Positions 20,622-31,870 of a DNA stretch of 64,000 nucleotides are shown one piece after another. The translations under genes were made by a program, and so were the position numbers. The notes beneath the pieces are model-generated. The model saw only the letters and a list, made by a program, of their open reading frames with translations, searched no databases and was not told the origin of the DNA. Each line of letters begins with the position of its first letter. Position 1 is the first letter of the stretch. Origin of the DNA: Methylobacterium platani. Its GTDB lineage: Bacteria; Pseudomonadota; Alphaproteobacteria; Rhizobiales; Beijerinckiaceae. Location: contig NZ_LWHQ01000007.1 in the NCBI RefSeq assembly GCF_001653715.1, forward strand, positions 1 through 64,000, written 5' to 3'.

Positions 20622-21806
20622 ATGGACCGGGAGACGACCTTCGAGGCCGAGCGCGGCGCGCTCGACGATGTGGCCGCGCGCGACATGACGTCGTTCGCGG
20701 ACGGCGCGCCCGGCCGGGCGCCGGCGCCGCAATCGCCGGTGATGGCCTGGAACGAGTGGGATCCCCTCGAGGAGGTGATCGTCGGCTCGCTCGACGGCGC
20801 GACGATCCCGACCCACCACCTGACGGTGATCTTCAACCTGCCGCGGGCCGCCCAGCCGTTCTACCGGCTCGCCTCCGGCTGGAAGTATCCCGGCTTCATG
20901 AAGAAGCTGGCCCAACAGGAGCTGGACGGCTTCATCAAGATTCTGGCCGGCGAGGGCGTGAAGATCCGCCGTCCCGACTCCGTGGACTTCTCGAAGAAGT
21001 TCAAGGCGCCGCGCTGGTCGTCGCGCGGCTTCTGCGTCGCCTGCCCGCGCGACCCGTACCTGGTGATCGGCGACGAGATCATCGAGAGCCCGATGTGCTG
21101 GCGCTCGCGCTACTTCGAGGGCGATGCCTACCGCTCGCTGTTCAAGGAGTATTTCCGGGCCGGCGCGCGCTGGACCTCGGCGCCGCGGCCGCAGCTCACC
21201 GACGAGCTGTACAATTACGACTACCGGGTGCCGAACCTGAAGGCCGGCGAGCCGATGCAGTTCACCGTCAACGAGTTCGAGCCGGTCTTCGACGCCGCCG
21301 ACTTCGTGCGCTGCGGCCGCGACCTGTTCGTCACCCGCTCGAACGTCACCAACCTGATGGGCATCGAGTGGCTGCGCCGCCACCTCGGGCCGGGCTTCCG
21401 CATCCACGAGATCGAGAGCCGCTGCCCGCAGCCGATGCACATCGATTCGTCGTTCATGCCGCTCGCCCCCGGCAAGGTGCTGGTCAACCCCGACTACATC
21501 GACGTCGAGAAGCTGCCGGCGGTGCTCAAGAAGTGGGACGTCTTGATCGCGCCCCGCCCCGACCCCGTCGAGGGCTTCATGAGCAAGATCTCGATGTGCT
21601 CGCCCTGGACCTCGATCAACGTGCTCGCCATCGACGAGAAGAAGATCGTGGTCGATGCGAGCCAGCCGACGCTGATCAAGGCGCTCAAGGATTGGGGCTT
21701 CGACCCGATCCCGACGCCGTTCCTGTCCTACGGCCCGTTCGGCGGCTCGTTCCACTGCGCCACGCTCGACGTGCGCCGGCGCGGCCCGCTGAAGTCGTAC
21801 TTCTAA
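20622..21806 (+). CDS. Amidinotransferase (glycine / inosamine-phosphate amidinotransferase family)
   Basis: This is a 394-residue enzyme of the arginine:glycine / scyllo-inosamine-phosphate amidinotransferase family, which moves the amidino group of arginine to an amine. The catalytic residues are in place: Asp224 in FDAADFVRCGRDLF, His273 in HIDSSFMPLAPGKVL and the nucleophile Cys379 in FGGSFHCATLDVRRRG. It is divergent from hpnLMIJK, which makes the amino-cyclitol ether of bacteriohopanetetrol. Guanidine-substituted cyclitol-ether hopanoids are reported from Methylobacterium, so the aminated hopanoid head group is the likely acceptor (inference). Creatine-type or other guanidino metabolites are the alternative. 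Confidence 0.88.
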   Translation: MDRETTFEAERGALDDVAARDMTSFADGAPGRAPAPQSPVMAWNEWDPLEEVIVGSLDGATIPTHHLTVIFNLPRAAQPFYRLASGWKYPGFMKKLAQQELDGFIKILAGEGVKIRRPDSVDFSKKFKAPRWSSRGFCVACPRDPYLVIGDEIIESPMCWRSRYFEGDAYRSLFKEYFRAGARWTSAPRPQLTDELYNYDYRVPNLKAGEPMQFTVNEFEPVFDAADFVRCGRDLFVTRSNVTNLMGIEWLRRHLGPGFRIHEIESRCPQPMHIDSSFMPLAPGKVLVNPDYIDVEKLPAVLKKWDVLIAPRPDPVEGFMSKISMCSPWTSINVLAIDEKKIVVDASQPTLIKALKDWGFDPIPTPFLSYGPFGGSFHCATLDVRRRGPLKSYF

Positions 21807-21849
21807 GGACCGGGGAGACCGGCCCGCCCCGACGGGCCGGATCCCGCGA

Positions 21850-21891
21850 CGCGAAGAGGCCCGCCACCGATCGGTGGCGGGCCTCTTCGCG
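21850..21891. terminator. Perfect 42-base palindrome, likely bidirectional terminator
   Basis: The two 21-base halves around CACCGATCGGTG are exact inverted copies. It lies between the convergent amidinotransferase (stop 21806) and lipoprotein (stop 21930) genes. The core GAGGCCCGCCACC arm is followed by CTTCGCG rather than a long U-run. Confidence 0.8.
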
Positions 21892-21929
21892 TTCGGGGCC
21901 TTCCTGCTTGCAGCGCAACGCCCCGCGCG

Positions 21930-22817
21930 TCAGCGCCCGGCCGTCGGCCCCTTGTCGGTCCAGTCCGGCGGCAGGCCGAAGGAATCGCCGATGATGCCGT
22001 CGACGCCGGGCGCCCGGCCGAAGGCCTGGCAATCGGGGTCGCGGGGCATCTCGCCCAGCATCGTCACGCGGATGCGCTCGTAGGTCGGGATGGTGAGCTC
22101 GGATTCGAACGGGTCCTCGCCGGTGGCGAGGTAGGAGCCGAAATCCTGGCCGAAATCGCCGGCGAGGTCGTAGATGTCGGCGACCGGCGAGAAGCGGGCC
22201 TGGTTGGTGAAGGAGTTGGCGCCCCCGGCCCAGACCATCGCGGCGCGCTGCTGGCGCCGCGCATCCAGGGCCTCGGCCTCGACCGTCAGGTCGCCGAGCC
22301 CGATCGGCAGGCGCGGCACCGGCACCTTGCCGATCGTGTCGGCGAAGCCGACGCCGACCTGCGCGGCGATCGTGATCGCCGCCGAGGCGCCGACCGCGAC
22401 GCCGGAGGCCGGCACGTTGGTGAGGCCGGCCCGGGTGATGTTGGCCCGCACGGTCAGGTCGGCCGGGCCGGACGAGACCACGTCGTAGCGCAGCGACAGC
22501 TCGTAGCAGAGCGCCCGGTCGGCGGCGTTGGCGACGACCCGGCGCTCCCGATCGGTCACGCCGGGGCCGGAGACCGCCGCGGTGAAGGTGGTCGGGACGA
22601 TGCGGACGGTCCGGACCGCGGCCATCGCCGCCTTGTCGATGAAGATCCGCGACTTGGTGGCGGTGGCCTCGCTCGCGGTCAGGTGGTCGTAGCGCGTCAG
22701 CAGTCCGGTCTGGGTCAGGACCGGCGTGGCGCAGCCCGCCAGAGCCGCCAACCCCGCCACGGCCGCGACGCGGCGGGCGGCCCGCGCGTTCAAGGCAGCC
22801 TTGAGTGTCGTCCGCAT
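21930..22817 (-). CDS. DUF3313-like lipoprotein
   Basis: This is a 295-residue protein. The leader ends in a lipobox (VAAVAGLAALAGCATPVL, Cys ~29), so it is a lipoprotein. The body (LLTRYDHLTASEATATKSRI; FIDKAAMAAVRTVRIVPTTF) resembles the DUF3313 family of unknown function. Start at 22817 is set by the signal peptide; the frame upstream is open but not protein-like. No operon partner. Confidence 0.7.
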   Translation of the reverse strand: MRTTLKAALNARAARRVAAVAGLAALAGCATPVLTQTGLLTRYDHLTASEATATKSRIFIDKAAMAAVRTVRIVPTTFTAAVSGPGVTDRERRVVANAADRALCYELSLRYDVVSSGPADLTVRANITRAGLTNVPASGVAVGASAAITIAAQVGVGFADTIGKVPVPRLPIGLGDLTVEAEALDARRQQRAAMVWAGGANSFTNQARFSPVADIYDLAGDFGQDFGSYLATGEDPFESELTIPTYERIRVTMLGEMPRDPDCQAFGRAPGVDGIIGDSFGLPPDWTDKGPTAGR

Positions 22818-23059
22818 TCGGTCGCTTTCCCGGGTCGCGCGAAGCCGTACCCCGGGCTCCCCGTGCGGGGCGCCCGGAGGCCGGCTTCCGGCGGTGCGGG
22901 GAGGAGGCCCGTCGGGCCCCCACCGCACCGTTATGTCCCGAAACCTAACCCTCGCCGCCCGGGTCGGAAAGCCGAGCTTGGCGGTCGCGCGCGCTTCGGT
23001 CCGCGGCTGTAACGCTTCGGCCACATTGTTTCCGAAGGTCAGGTCCCTGCCGGCCGCGC

Positions 23060-23848
23060 TCAGGCGAGGGCCGCCATGCTGCAGCTCTGGCCGCCATCGA
23101 CCGGCAGGCACACGCCGGTGATGAAGCGGGCCTCGTCGGACGCGAGGAACACCGCCGCGTGGGCGATGTCCCAGGCCTCGCCGAGGCGGCCGAGCGGCAC
23201 CCGGCGGTCGCGGCCGGGCTCGAGCGTGCCCGCCCCGCGGCACTCGTCGGCCATCGTGGTGTCGAGAAGGCCCGGCAGGATCGCGTTCGCCCGGATGCCG
23301 TCGCGGGCATACTGCATCGCCACCGAGACCGTGGCCTGGTTCACCGCCGCCTTGGCGGCCGAATAGGCGAAGGCCGGCGCCCCGGCCCAGCGCAGGGAGG
23401 CGACCGACGAGATGTTGACCACGGCGCCGGAGCGCCGGGCCCGCATCCCCGGCAGCACCGCCTTGCAGGTGCGCCAGACCCCGCCGACATTGACTTCGAT
23501 CGCCCGCCGCCAGGTCTCCTCGTCGAGGTCCTCCGGCCCGCCGGCCTCGGGCAGGCCGACATTGTTGTGCAGGATGTCGATGCGGCCGAAGCGGGCCTCG
23601 CCGGCGGCGACCGCACCCGCCACCGCCTCGTAATCGGTGACGTCGGCGCCGAGCGCCGCGGCCTCGTTGCCCTCCTCGGCGATGATCTGCGCCGTCTCCT
23701 CGGCGGCGGCGAGCAGCCGGTCGACGCAGATCACCTTCGCGCCCTCCCGGGCGAAGGCGACCGCCACCGCCTTGCCGTTGCCCCACCCGGTCCCGGCGGA
23801 GCCCGCCCCGAACACGATCGCGACCTTCTTCAGCAGGCGTGTCGACAT
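23060..23848 (-). CDS. SDR-family NAD(P)-dependent oxidoreductase
   Basis: This is a 262-residue short-chain dehydrogenase. The Rossmann motif is in VAIVFGAGSAGTGWGNGKAV, with NNVG at ~94-97, NISSV with the catalytic Ser, and a complete YSAAK active-site pair. The glycine-rich loop has an insertion compared with the classic TGxxxGxG. It probably oxidises or reduces an alcohol/ketone; substrate unknown. It is alone on the minus strand. Confidence 0.85.
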   Translation of the reverse strand: MSTRLLKKVAIVFGAGSAGTGWGNGKAVAVAFAREGAKVICVDRLLAAAEETAQIIAEEGNEAAALGADVTDYEAVAGAVAAGEARFGRIDILHNNVGLPEAGGPEDLDEETWRRAIEVNVGGVWRTCKAVLPGMRARRSGAVVNISSVASLRWAGAPAFAYSAAKAAVNQATVSVAMQYARDGIRANAILPGLLDTTMADECRGAGTLEPGRDRRVPLGRLGEAWDIAHAAVFLASDEARFITGVCLPVDGGQSCSMAALA

Positions 23849-23964
23849 GGCCCGGCCTCCCTGACCGGGGGAGAGTCGCGAGAAACGCCCTCCCCGCGCA
23901 ACGGGCGACAAAGCAGGGCCGCCAGTCTCGGCCCGCATGGATCGGACGGACCGTCCCTTTCGCC

Positions 23965-24231
23965 TCAGGGGCAGGCGGCGCGTACGAGGCGGGCCCGGCG
24001 CCAGGCCGCGATCCCGGCGGCCAGCGCGAGGACGACCTGCGCCAGGCTGCCCTCGCCCAGATGGGCGTGGCCGAGATCGAGGTGGATCGCCAGGCGGATG
24101 GCGAGACCGGCCGCCCCGTAGCCGAGGCAGAAGGTCAGAGCGGCGAGGAGGAGCGCCACGAAGTCGCTCCTCCGCAGGTCGGTCGTGGGCAGCTCGTGGC
24201 CGGAGAGATCGTGGCTGGACAGGTCGGGCAT
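23965..24231 (-). CDS. Small membrane protein, unknown function
   Basis: This is an 88-residue frame starting at 24231 (MPDLSSHDLSGHELPTTDLR). It has one long hydrophobic segment (FVALLLAALTFCLGYGAAGL) and a second (LAQVVLALAAGIAAW), then a basic tail. I recognise no family. It lies between the dehydrogenase and the glutathione transferase, same strand. The membrane-like composition supports a real gene; homologues would be needed to be sure. Confidence 0.5.
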   Translation of the reverse strand: MPDLSSHDLSGHELPTTDLRRSDFVALLLAALTFCLGYGAAGLAIRLAIHLDLGHAHLGEGSLAQVVLALAAGIAAWRRARLVRAACP

Positions 24232-24287
24232 GGGCGTCACCCCCGCGGTCGAGGAGGGAGCGGCGCAGCAAGAGCCGCGCCAGCGCC

Positions 24288-24893
24288 TCACTCCGGCCGG
24301 GTCGCCTGCATCGACGGGCGCTCGGCGAAGCGCGCGTACCACGCCGCCGCCGCCGGGGCGCGCTCGCGCCAGCCGAGATCGGGCAGGCGCAGGTCGAGGT
24401 AGCCGAGGCTGCAGCCATACGTGATGGTGGCGATGTCGACCCGGTCGCCGAAGCCCGGCGCCGCCGTCTCGATCCGCGCGAGGGCGTCGACGATCTTCTC
24501 CCGCTGGCCGGCGACCCAGGCCGGCGAGCGCTCGCCCTCCTGGCGGACCCGGGTCTCGTAGACGCAGAGCAGGGCCGCATCGAGCAGGCCGTCGCCGGTC
24601 GACTGCGCGGCGAGCGCCGCCCAGCGCGCCGGGCCGGGAGCCGGGAAGAAGCCGCCGCCGCCGAGATGATCGAGGTACTCGCAGATCACCCGGCTGTCGG
24701 CGAGCGCGGTGCCGTCGTCGAGGATCAGGGTCGGCACCTGCCCGAGGGGGTTCTGCGCCCGGATGGCGGGATCCCGGTTGATCGGGTGGGCGGCGGCCGT
24801 CAGCAGCTCGATCCGCTCGAACTGTCCGAGCTCGTGGGCGACGACCAGCACCTTGCGGACGAAGGGCGAGGCCTTGGCGTAGAACAGCTTCAT
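24288..24893 (-). CDS. Glutathione S-transferase family protein
   Basis: This is a 201-residue protein. The N-terminal thioredoxin-like domain (MKLFYAKASPFVRKVLVVAH) carries the SPF-RKV active-site helix start; NPLGQVPTLILDDGTALADS is the glutathione-binding cis-Pro and DSRVICEYLD segment. The helical C-terminal domain follows. It may detoxify electrophiles or act in dehalogenation-type chemistry. It is a single gene with a short gap to the membrane-protein gene. Confidence 0.88.
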   Translation of the reverse strand: MKLFYAKASPFVRKVLVVAHELGQFERIELLTAAAHPINRDPAIRAQNPLGQVPTLILDDGTALADSRVICEYLDHLGGGGFFPAPGPARWAALAAQSTGDGLLDAALLCVYETRVRQEGERSPAWVAGQREKIVDALARIETAAPGFGDRVDIATITYGCSLGYLDLRLPDLGWRERAPAAAAWYARFAERPSMQATRPE

Positions 24894-25009
24894 GGGTTTC
24901 CTCCGGTCTCGTCGTTTTTATCCGTGTCCGGCAATCGAGGAAGCCGGCCTCATCCGGATCGCGACCCCGTTCCGAAGGTCGCGGGCGGGATACCGCCGCG
25001 GGCAGCCGT

Positions 25010-26212
25010 TCAATGCCCCCGCACCGGCACCACCGGCTTTCCTCCCGGCTTGGCGGCCGGCGGTGGCGCCGCGCTGGTCGCGGCGGGCTTCGGCGGGGCC
25101 GGCGGGCGCGGGGTCTCGAGGCTGAGCCGCCGCACCGGCCAGCCGTCGCTCCAGCGCTCCATGTCGATGAAGCGCGGGTTGCTCTTCAGGCTCGCGGCGT
25201 TCTGGCCCGAGAACGCAGCCGCCGCCGCCATGTCGAAGGTCTTCCAGAAGGCGAGGTAGTCGAGGCTGTCGGTGCCGGCGCCGTTGATCTGGGCCACCAG
25301 CACGGTCTGCTCGCCGGTGAGCGCCATGTCGGCGGACCACTTGAACGGCGGCGGCTTCTGCTTCAGGTCGGCGGCGGGCAGCTTGAGCTGCGCCACGTCG
25401 TAGGCCGGGCTGCCGCCGGCGGGCGAGGCCAGGGTGGCGGAGAGGGCCGGGAAGCCGTGATCGTCCGAGAGCGCCCGGACCATCAGCTTGTGGTCGACCG
25501 GCACGGCGCTCGCCTCGCGCATCACGCGCCGCGCGGCGATGTCGGCGGCACGGGCGTCGCGGTCGCCGATCACCGTGACGATGAGCGTCGCGGGGTCGAT
25601 GGCGTTGAGGTCGTGCAGGGCGATGCCGCGGGCCTTGTCGTCCCGGGCGATGCCGCCCGGCATGGCGCCGAAGATCAGCCGCGGCACCGGCAGGCCGGTC
25701 TCCTTCGCGTGCGCCGCGAGGTTGGCGGCGAGCGGCACGCCGGCGAGATGGCCGAGCAGCGCCACGCGGCCCGTGTCGGGCTTGGCCTCGGGGTCCGCGG
25801 CGAGCTCCGCCAGGGCATCCTTGACGAGGCCGGCGGCGATGCCGCTCGCATCCGCCGGCCGGGTGCGGTTCAACTCCTGGAAGCGCGGGAACAGCACGAG
25901 GGAACCGGAGCGGGCGAGGTGCTCGATCCACGCGCCGTAGGCCTGCGGGTTCACCGCCCCCCAGGCGTGCAGCATCACCACGACCGGCCGCCCCTGGGCG
26001 GGGGCGGCGCCGCTGCCGTAATAGGCCAGGGTCACCGCGCCGGCCCGGCCCAGCGCCCGCTTCGTCACGCTCGCGGCGGTGTAGGCCTGTCCGCCCGGCC
26101 CGTCCTTCGGCTGGGCGGGGGGCGTGGCGGCCCCTGCGCCGGGCACGCCGCCCAGGACCGCGAGGGCGAGGGCGAGCGGAAGGGCGAGGCGGAGGCGGGG
26201 AAGGGAGGGCAT
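25010..26212 (-). CDS. Exported alpha/beta-hydrolase-like protein lacking the nucleophile serine
   Basis: This is a 400-residue protein with a Sec signal (MPSLPRLRLALPLALALAVL, cleavage near GAGAA). The body has an alpha/beta-hydrolase layout: VVVMLHAWGA as oxyanion strand, RVALLGHLAGVPLAANLA as the nucleophile elbow. In that elbow the expected Ser is Leu156 (GHLAG), so ordinary esterase/lipase chemistry should not work. The Pro/Ala-rich C-terminal ~35 residues are a flexible tail. Function unknown: binding or scaffolding is a possibility. Confidence 0.7.
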   Translation of the reverse strand: MPSLPRLRLALPLALALAVLGGVPGAGAATPPAQPKDGPGGQAYTAASVTKRALGRAGAVTLAYYGSGAAPAQGRPVVVMLHAWGAVNPQAYGAWIEHLARSGSLVLFPRFQELNRTRPADASGIAAGLVKDALAELAADPEAKPDTGRVALLGHLAGVPLAANLAAHAKETGLPVPRLIFGAMPGGIARDDKARGIALHDLNAIDPATLIVTVIGDRDARAADIAARRVMREASAVPVDHKLMVRALSDDHGFPALSATLASPAGGSPAYDVAQLKLPAADLKQKPPPFKWSADMALTGEQTVLVAQINGAGTDSLDYLAFWKTFDMAAAAAFSGQNAASLKSNPRFIDMERWSDGWPVRRLSLETPRPPAPPKPAATSAAPPPAAKPGGKPVVPVRGH

Positions 26213-26383
26213 GCGGCTGGGGGTTCGGCGGCTCGGGAGGCGCACCCCACACTGTTTCGCGCCCAACCTCAAGGCGCGATCGCGCAGGGCCGGCGCGTTC
26301 GTCCGGCTTGTCGCATCCGCGGTACAGTCACGCCAGGGTCCGGGAGCAGAGCCGGAAGAACGGCGATCCTCCTCGCGCAGGTT

Positions 26384-26596
26384 CTAGCCGCGCCGCTCGG
26401 ATTCGTCGCCGAGCACGGTGTGCAGGCGCGCGATCAGGCCGTCGAGTTCCTGCGGCACCGGCTCGTCGGTGACGTCGGTGTACATCGCCCGCAAGTCGTA
26501 TCCGAGCTTGGCGAGCAGCAGGGCATCGGCCAGCGACGATACTGTGGTGTGCGTCTGGCCGTAGCTCGCGGCGTGATTGCTCGGAATCAGCTTCAT
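26384..26596 (-). CDS. NepR-like anti-sigma factor, stand-alone
   Basis: This is a 70-residue protein starting ATG at 26596. Residues ~30-58 (LGYDLRAMYTDVTDEPVP, then L--LI-RL) match the pattern of NepR, which in alphaproteobacteria holds the stress sigma factor EcfG until PhyR releases it. The family normally sits next to phyR and ecfG; neither is near here. An additional NepR copy tuning the general stress response is plausible. The call rests on the LRAMY-DV--EPVP pattern. Confidence 0.65.
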   Translation of the reverse strand: MKLIPSNHAASYGQTHTTVSSLADALLLAKLGYDLRAMYTDVTDEPVPQELDGLIARLHTVLGDESERRG

Positions 26597-26770
26597 GGCG
26601 CAATCTACAGGACCGTGGTCCCGGCTCCGTCATGCAGAAGGGTCAAGGTTTGGGACGCGGAGCCGCGCCCGCGCGGATGATCGACTGTGCCGGATGACCG
26701 GCTCGACATGAACAACGCGCGTCCGGGAGGCCAGTTGCGCCCGATTTTCGAGCAATCGCCCGGAACAAGT

Positions 26771-26800
26771 ACGGCCCCGTGCTCCGCCGCACGGGGCCGT
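26771..26800 (-). terminator. Intrinsic terminator hairpin
   Basis: The 12-base arms ACGGCCCCGTGC (26771-26782) and GCACGGGGCCGT (26789-26800) pair perfectly around a 6-base loop. It lies 62 bases past the stop of the minus-strand gene at 26862, in a position to end that transcript. Confidence 0.7.
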
Positions 26801-26861
26801 CATCGAATTTTCCTGTGAGTCGCGCGATCGGGGATCGCGCGACGTCGAGGGGACGCGCCGC

Positions 26862-27578
26862 TCACATCGGCGGCGTCAGGCCATCCTTGCCGACCGAGAT
26901 GCTGCGCGCCTCGAGGCGATCGCCGTCCCGCACCGCCGCGGCGAAGACCTTCGCGCCCGGCTTGAGCACCGCGCGGTCGGCGGGCTCCAGCATCACGATC
27001 GGCGTGCCCGGCGGCACCGCGACCGCGAGGCTCTGCCCCTTGTACGACACCGTGATCGTGCGGCCGCCGGTCACGCTCGTGCCGCCCGCGACGGTGCCGT
27101 TGGTCATCGTGGTCTCGACCTCCGGCGCCCTGACGGTGCCGTTGGTCATGCTCGTCTCGACCTCCGGTGCCTTGACCGTGCCGTTGGTCATGCTCGTCTC
27201 GACCGGGCCGCCGGCGGCGCCGTCCGGCAGGCGGTCCCAGGGGTAGTGGCCCTCGCCGGAGCCGCGCAGCGCCTCGGGGAAGATCAGCACCTCGAGGGCG
27301 ACCGGAGGGCCCCCGGGCTTGTCCCCGGCCTTGGCGGCGGTGCCGATGAAGCTGCCGTCCTTCACCTGATCGAGGCTCGCGGGGGCGAGCTGCGCCACCC
27401 GCGTCCCGGAGGCGAGATGCACCGTCTCGGTCGCGCCGGCGCGGGTACGGATCGTGACGCTGTCGCCCTCGACGCGCTCGATCGTGCCGCGCAGGCGCTC
27501 GACCTGAGGCGCGGCCAGGGCGGGGGCGACGGCGGCGAGCGTCAGGCCTGCGGCCGCGATCGTCCTGAGAAGGGTCAT
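26862..27578 (-). CDS. Exported protein with three MTNGTV repeats, unknown function
   Basis: This is a 238-residue protein with a Sec signal (MTLLRTIAAAGLTLAAVAPA, cleavage after ALA). The N-terminal mature part (LRGTIERVEGDSVTIRTRAG) looks like a small beta-barrel of the DUF5666 type. At ~135-170 the motif ET-MTNGTV occurs three times, spaced 14 residues. A C-terminal second barrel-like part (GQSLAVAVPPGTPIVML) follows. Function unknown; a metal- or surface-related exported protein is possible. Confidence 0.65.
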   Translation of the reverse strand: MTLLRTIAAAGLTLAAVAPALAAPQVERLRGTIERVEGDSVTIRTRAGATETVHLASGTRVAQLAPASLDQVKDGSFIGTAAKAGDKPGGPPVALEVLIFPEALRGSGEGHYPWDRLPDGAAGGPVETSMTNGTVKAPEVETSMTNGTVRAPEVETTMTNGTVAGGTSVTGGRTITVSYKGQSLAVAVPPGTPIVMLEPADRAVLKPGAKVFAAAVRDGDRLEARSISVGKDGLTPPM

Positions 27579-27693
27579 GGGATCTCCGGGGGCGAACAAG
27601 GGGCTCGCGACGACAGGGAGCCCCGCCCGGTTATGGTTCGCACGGGTGCCGCCGGACATTCGTCTCGCGCAGACGTGATCGCCCGCGGAGGGA

Positions 27694-27999
27694 CTATTCC
27701 TCCTCGGCCTCCTCCGGCTCGAGGGTCGCCTTGACGGTGTCGAGCACCCGCCGGGCGAGGTCGGAATCGGGATCCTCGCGGGTCAGCGCGTCCTCCAGCA
27801 TGGCGAGGAAGCCGCCGAGCTGGTGGCGGTAATGGTCGGAATCGACGCCGCGCAGGATGCCGGCGACGAAGCGCACCGCCATCTGCAGGGCGACCTGCTT
27901 GGCGGCGACGTCGGATTGCGCCTCGGAGAGCCGGGCGATCATCTCGCCGTGGCGGGCCGAGAGCGTGGTCAGGCCGTTGATCTTGTCGTCCGGGCTCAT
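27694..27999 (-). CDS. Small acidic protein, unknown function
   Basis: This is a 101-residue soluble frame, start ATG 27999 (MSPDDKINGLTTLSARHGEM). It is helical in pattern with an acidic tail (LEPEEAEEE). No recognised domain and no signal. It lies between the acnA terminators and the MTNGTV protein, same strand. The codon-position pattern fits a real gene of this genome. Confidence 0.55.
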   Translation of the reverse strand: MSPDDKINGLTTLSARHGEMIARLSEAQSDVAAKQVALQMAVRFVAGILRGVDSDHYRHQLGGFLAMLEDALTREDPDSDLARRVLDTVKATLEPEEAEEE

Positions 28000-28020
28000 C
28001 GCGGGCTCTCCCGAGAACGG

Positions 28021-28054
28021 GACGGGGGCCCTTCCCCTCGGAAAGGCCCCCGTC
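28021..28054 (-). terminator. GC-rich hairpin downstream of acnA
   Basis: The arms GACGGGGGCC (28021-28030) and GGCCCCCGTC (28045-28054) pair perfectly. It sits just upstream of the small acidic protein's start, after the acnA end. Confidence 0.55.
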
Positions 28055-28106
28055 GTGGCGGCGGTTCCCGGGAGCCTGTCACGGGCTCTCGGTATTGCGA
28101 AACCCC

Positions 28107-28131
28107 ACCCTCCGGGGGTGACCCGGAGGGT
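28107..28131 (-). terminator. Hairpin directly after acnA
   Basis: The arms ACCCTCCGGG (28107-28116) and CCCGGAGGGT (28122-28131) pair around a short loop, 17 bases beyond the acnA stop on the minus strand. With the 28021 hairpin it probably ends the acnA transcript. Confidence 0.6.
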
Positions 28132-28148
28132 CGAGGCGACCTCGGCCC

Positions 28149-30848
<2,700 letters not shown>

Positions 30849-31222
30849 GGCGTGGTCCTCGCGAGGGGTTGTCGAACACGGCACAGGCAGGGCCTGCGCC
30901 ACTCAGAAGTGTTCGGCCGGATGCGCTGCGGGTTTGGCCCTGGCTGACGCAGGGAATACCCGTGTGCCGCCCGCCCTCGCCTTTCGGCCGAGAATCGGAC
31001 GGTGCGCGCGCCGCCCCGGGGGTGCCCGGACTGGGATGCGCGAAGGACGGTTTGGACGCCTCTGAAGGTCGCGCGGCGCAGCCGGGGATGCGTATAGAAC
31101 ACTTCGAAACTGGCCGCTACGGGTCTGTCGGCCGCGCGATCGGTCATTCTCGCCGGGGCAGGCATCGCGTAAACGCGGGACCGCCCTCCCCGTCCATCCC
31201 CCCTCGCTGGAGCCCCCTGCCC
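30849..31222. other. Divergent intergenic region acnA / ccmA
   Basis: This 374-base region between divergent genes has no protein-like frame that I can support. It should hold the promoters of acnA and of the ccm genes. An in-frame ATG for ccmA at 31088 lies here, but the intervening 45 residues do not look like ccmA. Confidence 0.4.
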
Positions 31223-31870
31223 TTGCGCCTCATCGCCGAGGATCTCGCCTGCCGGCGCTCCGGCCGCCGCCTCTTTTCCGGGCTCTCCTTCACCCTGGAG
31301 GCCGGCGAAGCCTTGACCGTCACCGGCCGCAACGGGGCCGGCAAGTCGTCGCTGCTCGCCATCCTCGCCGGGCGGCTGCGACCCGAGGCCGGGCGGCTCC
31401 GGGCCGAGGAGGTGGGCGAGCGCGCGATTCCCGAATGCCTCCACGTCGTCGGCCACCGCGACGGGCTGAAAGGGGCGCTCACGGCGGAGGAGAACCTCGC
31501 CTTCGCCCGCGACCTCCTGGGGAATGCCGACCTCGCCCCCCGCGAGGCGCTGGCCCGGCTCGGCCTCGCCCATGCAGCGGGCCTGCCGGTGGCCTATCTC
31601 TCGGCCGGCCAGCGCCGGCGGGTGGCGCTCGCCCGGCTCCTCGTCTGCCGCCGGCCGCTCTGGCTCCTCGACGAGCCCACCGCCGCCCTCGACGTCGCCT
31701 CGCAAGCCGCGCTCGCCGGCCTGATGCGCGAGCACCTCGCGCGAGGCGGCCTCGTCATCGCCGCCACCCACCAGGCGCTCGGCCTGGACCATGCCCGGGA
31801 CCTCTCCGTGGAAGCCTTCCGCACCGCCCGGTCCGAGCCGGTCGCCGATCCCTTCGCGGAGGCGTTCTGA
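31223..31870 (+). CDS. ccmA: Haem exporter ATP-binding protein CcmA
   Basis: This is a 215-residue ABC ATPase: Walker A VTGRNGAGKSSLLAIL, signature LSAGQRRRVALARLL, Walker B LWLLDEPTAALD. It couples ATP hydrolysis to haem delivery to CcmE for c-type cytochrome maturation. The start used is TTG at 31223 (RLIAEDLACRRSGR follows), giving the normal CcmA length; ATG at 31088 would add a non-homologous extension. Its stop overlaps the ccmB start by one base (TGATG). Confidence 0.88.
   Translation: MRLIAEDLACRRSGRRLFSGLSFTLEAGEALTVTGRNGAGKSSLLAILAGRLRPEAGRLRAEEVGERAIPECLHVVGHRDGLKGALTAEENLAFARDLLGNADLAPREALARLGLAHAAGLPVAYLSAGQRRRVALARLLVCRRPLWLLDEPTAALDVASQAALAGLMREHLARGGLVIAATHQALGLDHARDLSVEAFRTARSEPVADPFAEAF

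Noticed and set aside
31088..31222. N-terminal extension of ccmA from ATG 31088
   Set aside because: It would add about 45 residues unlike CcmA; the TTG at 31223 gives the family length.
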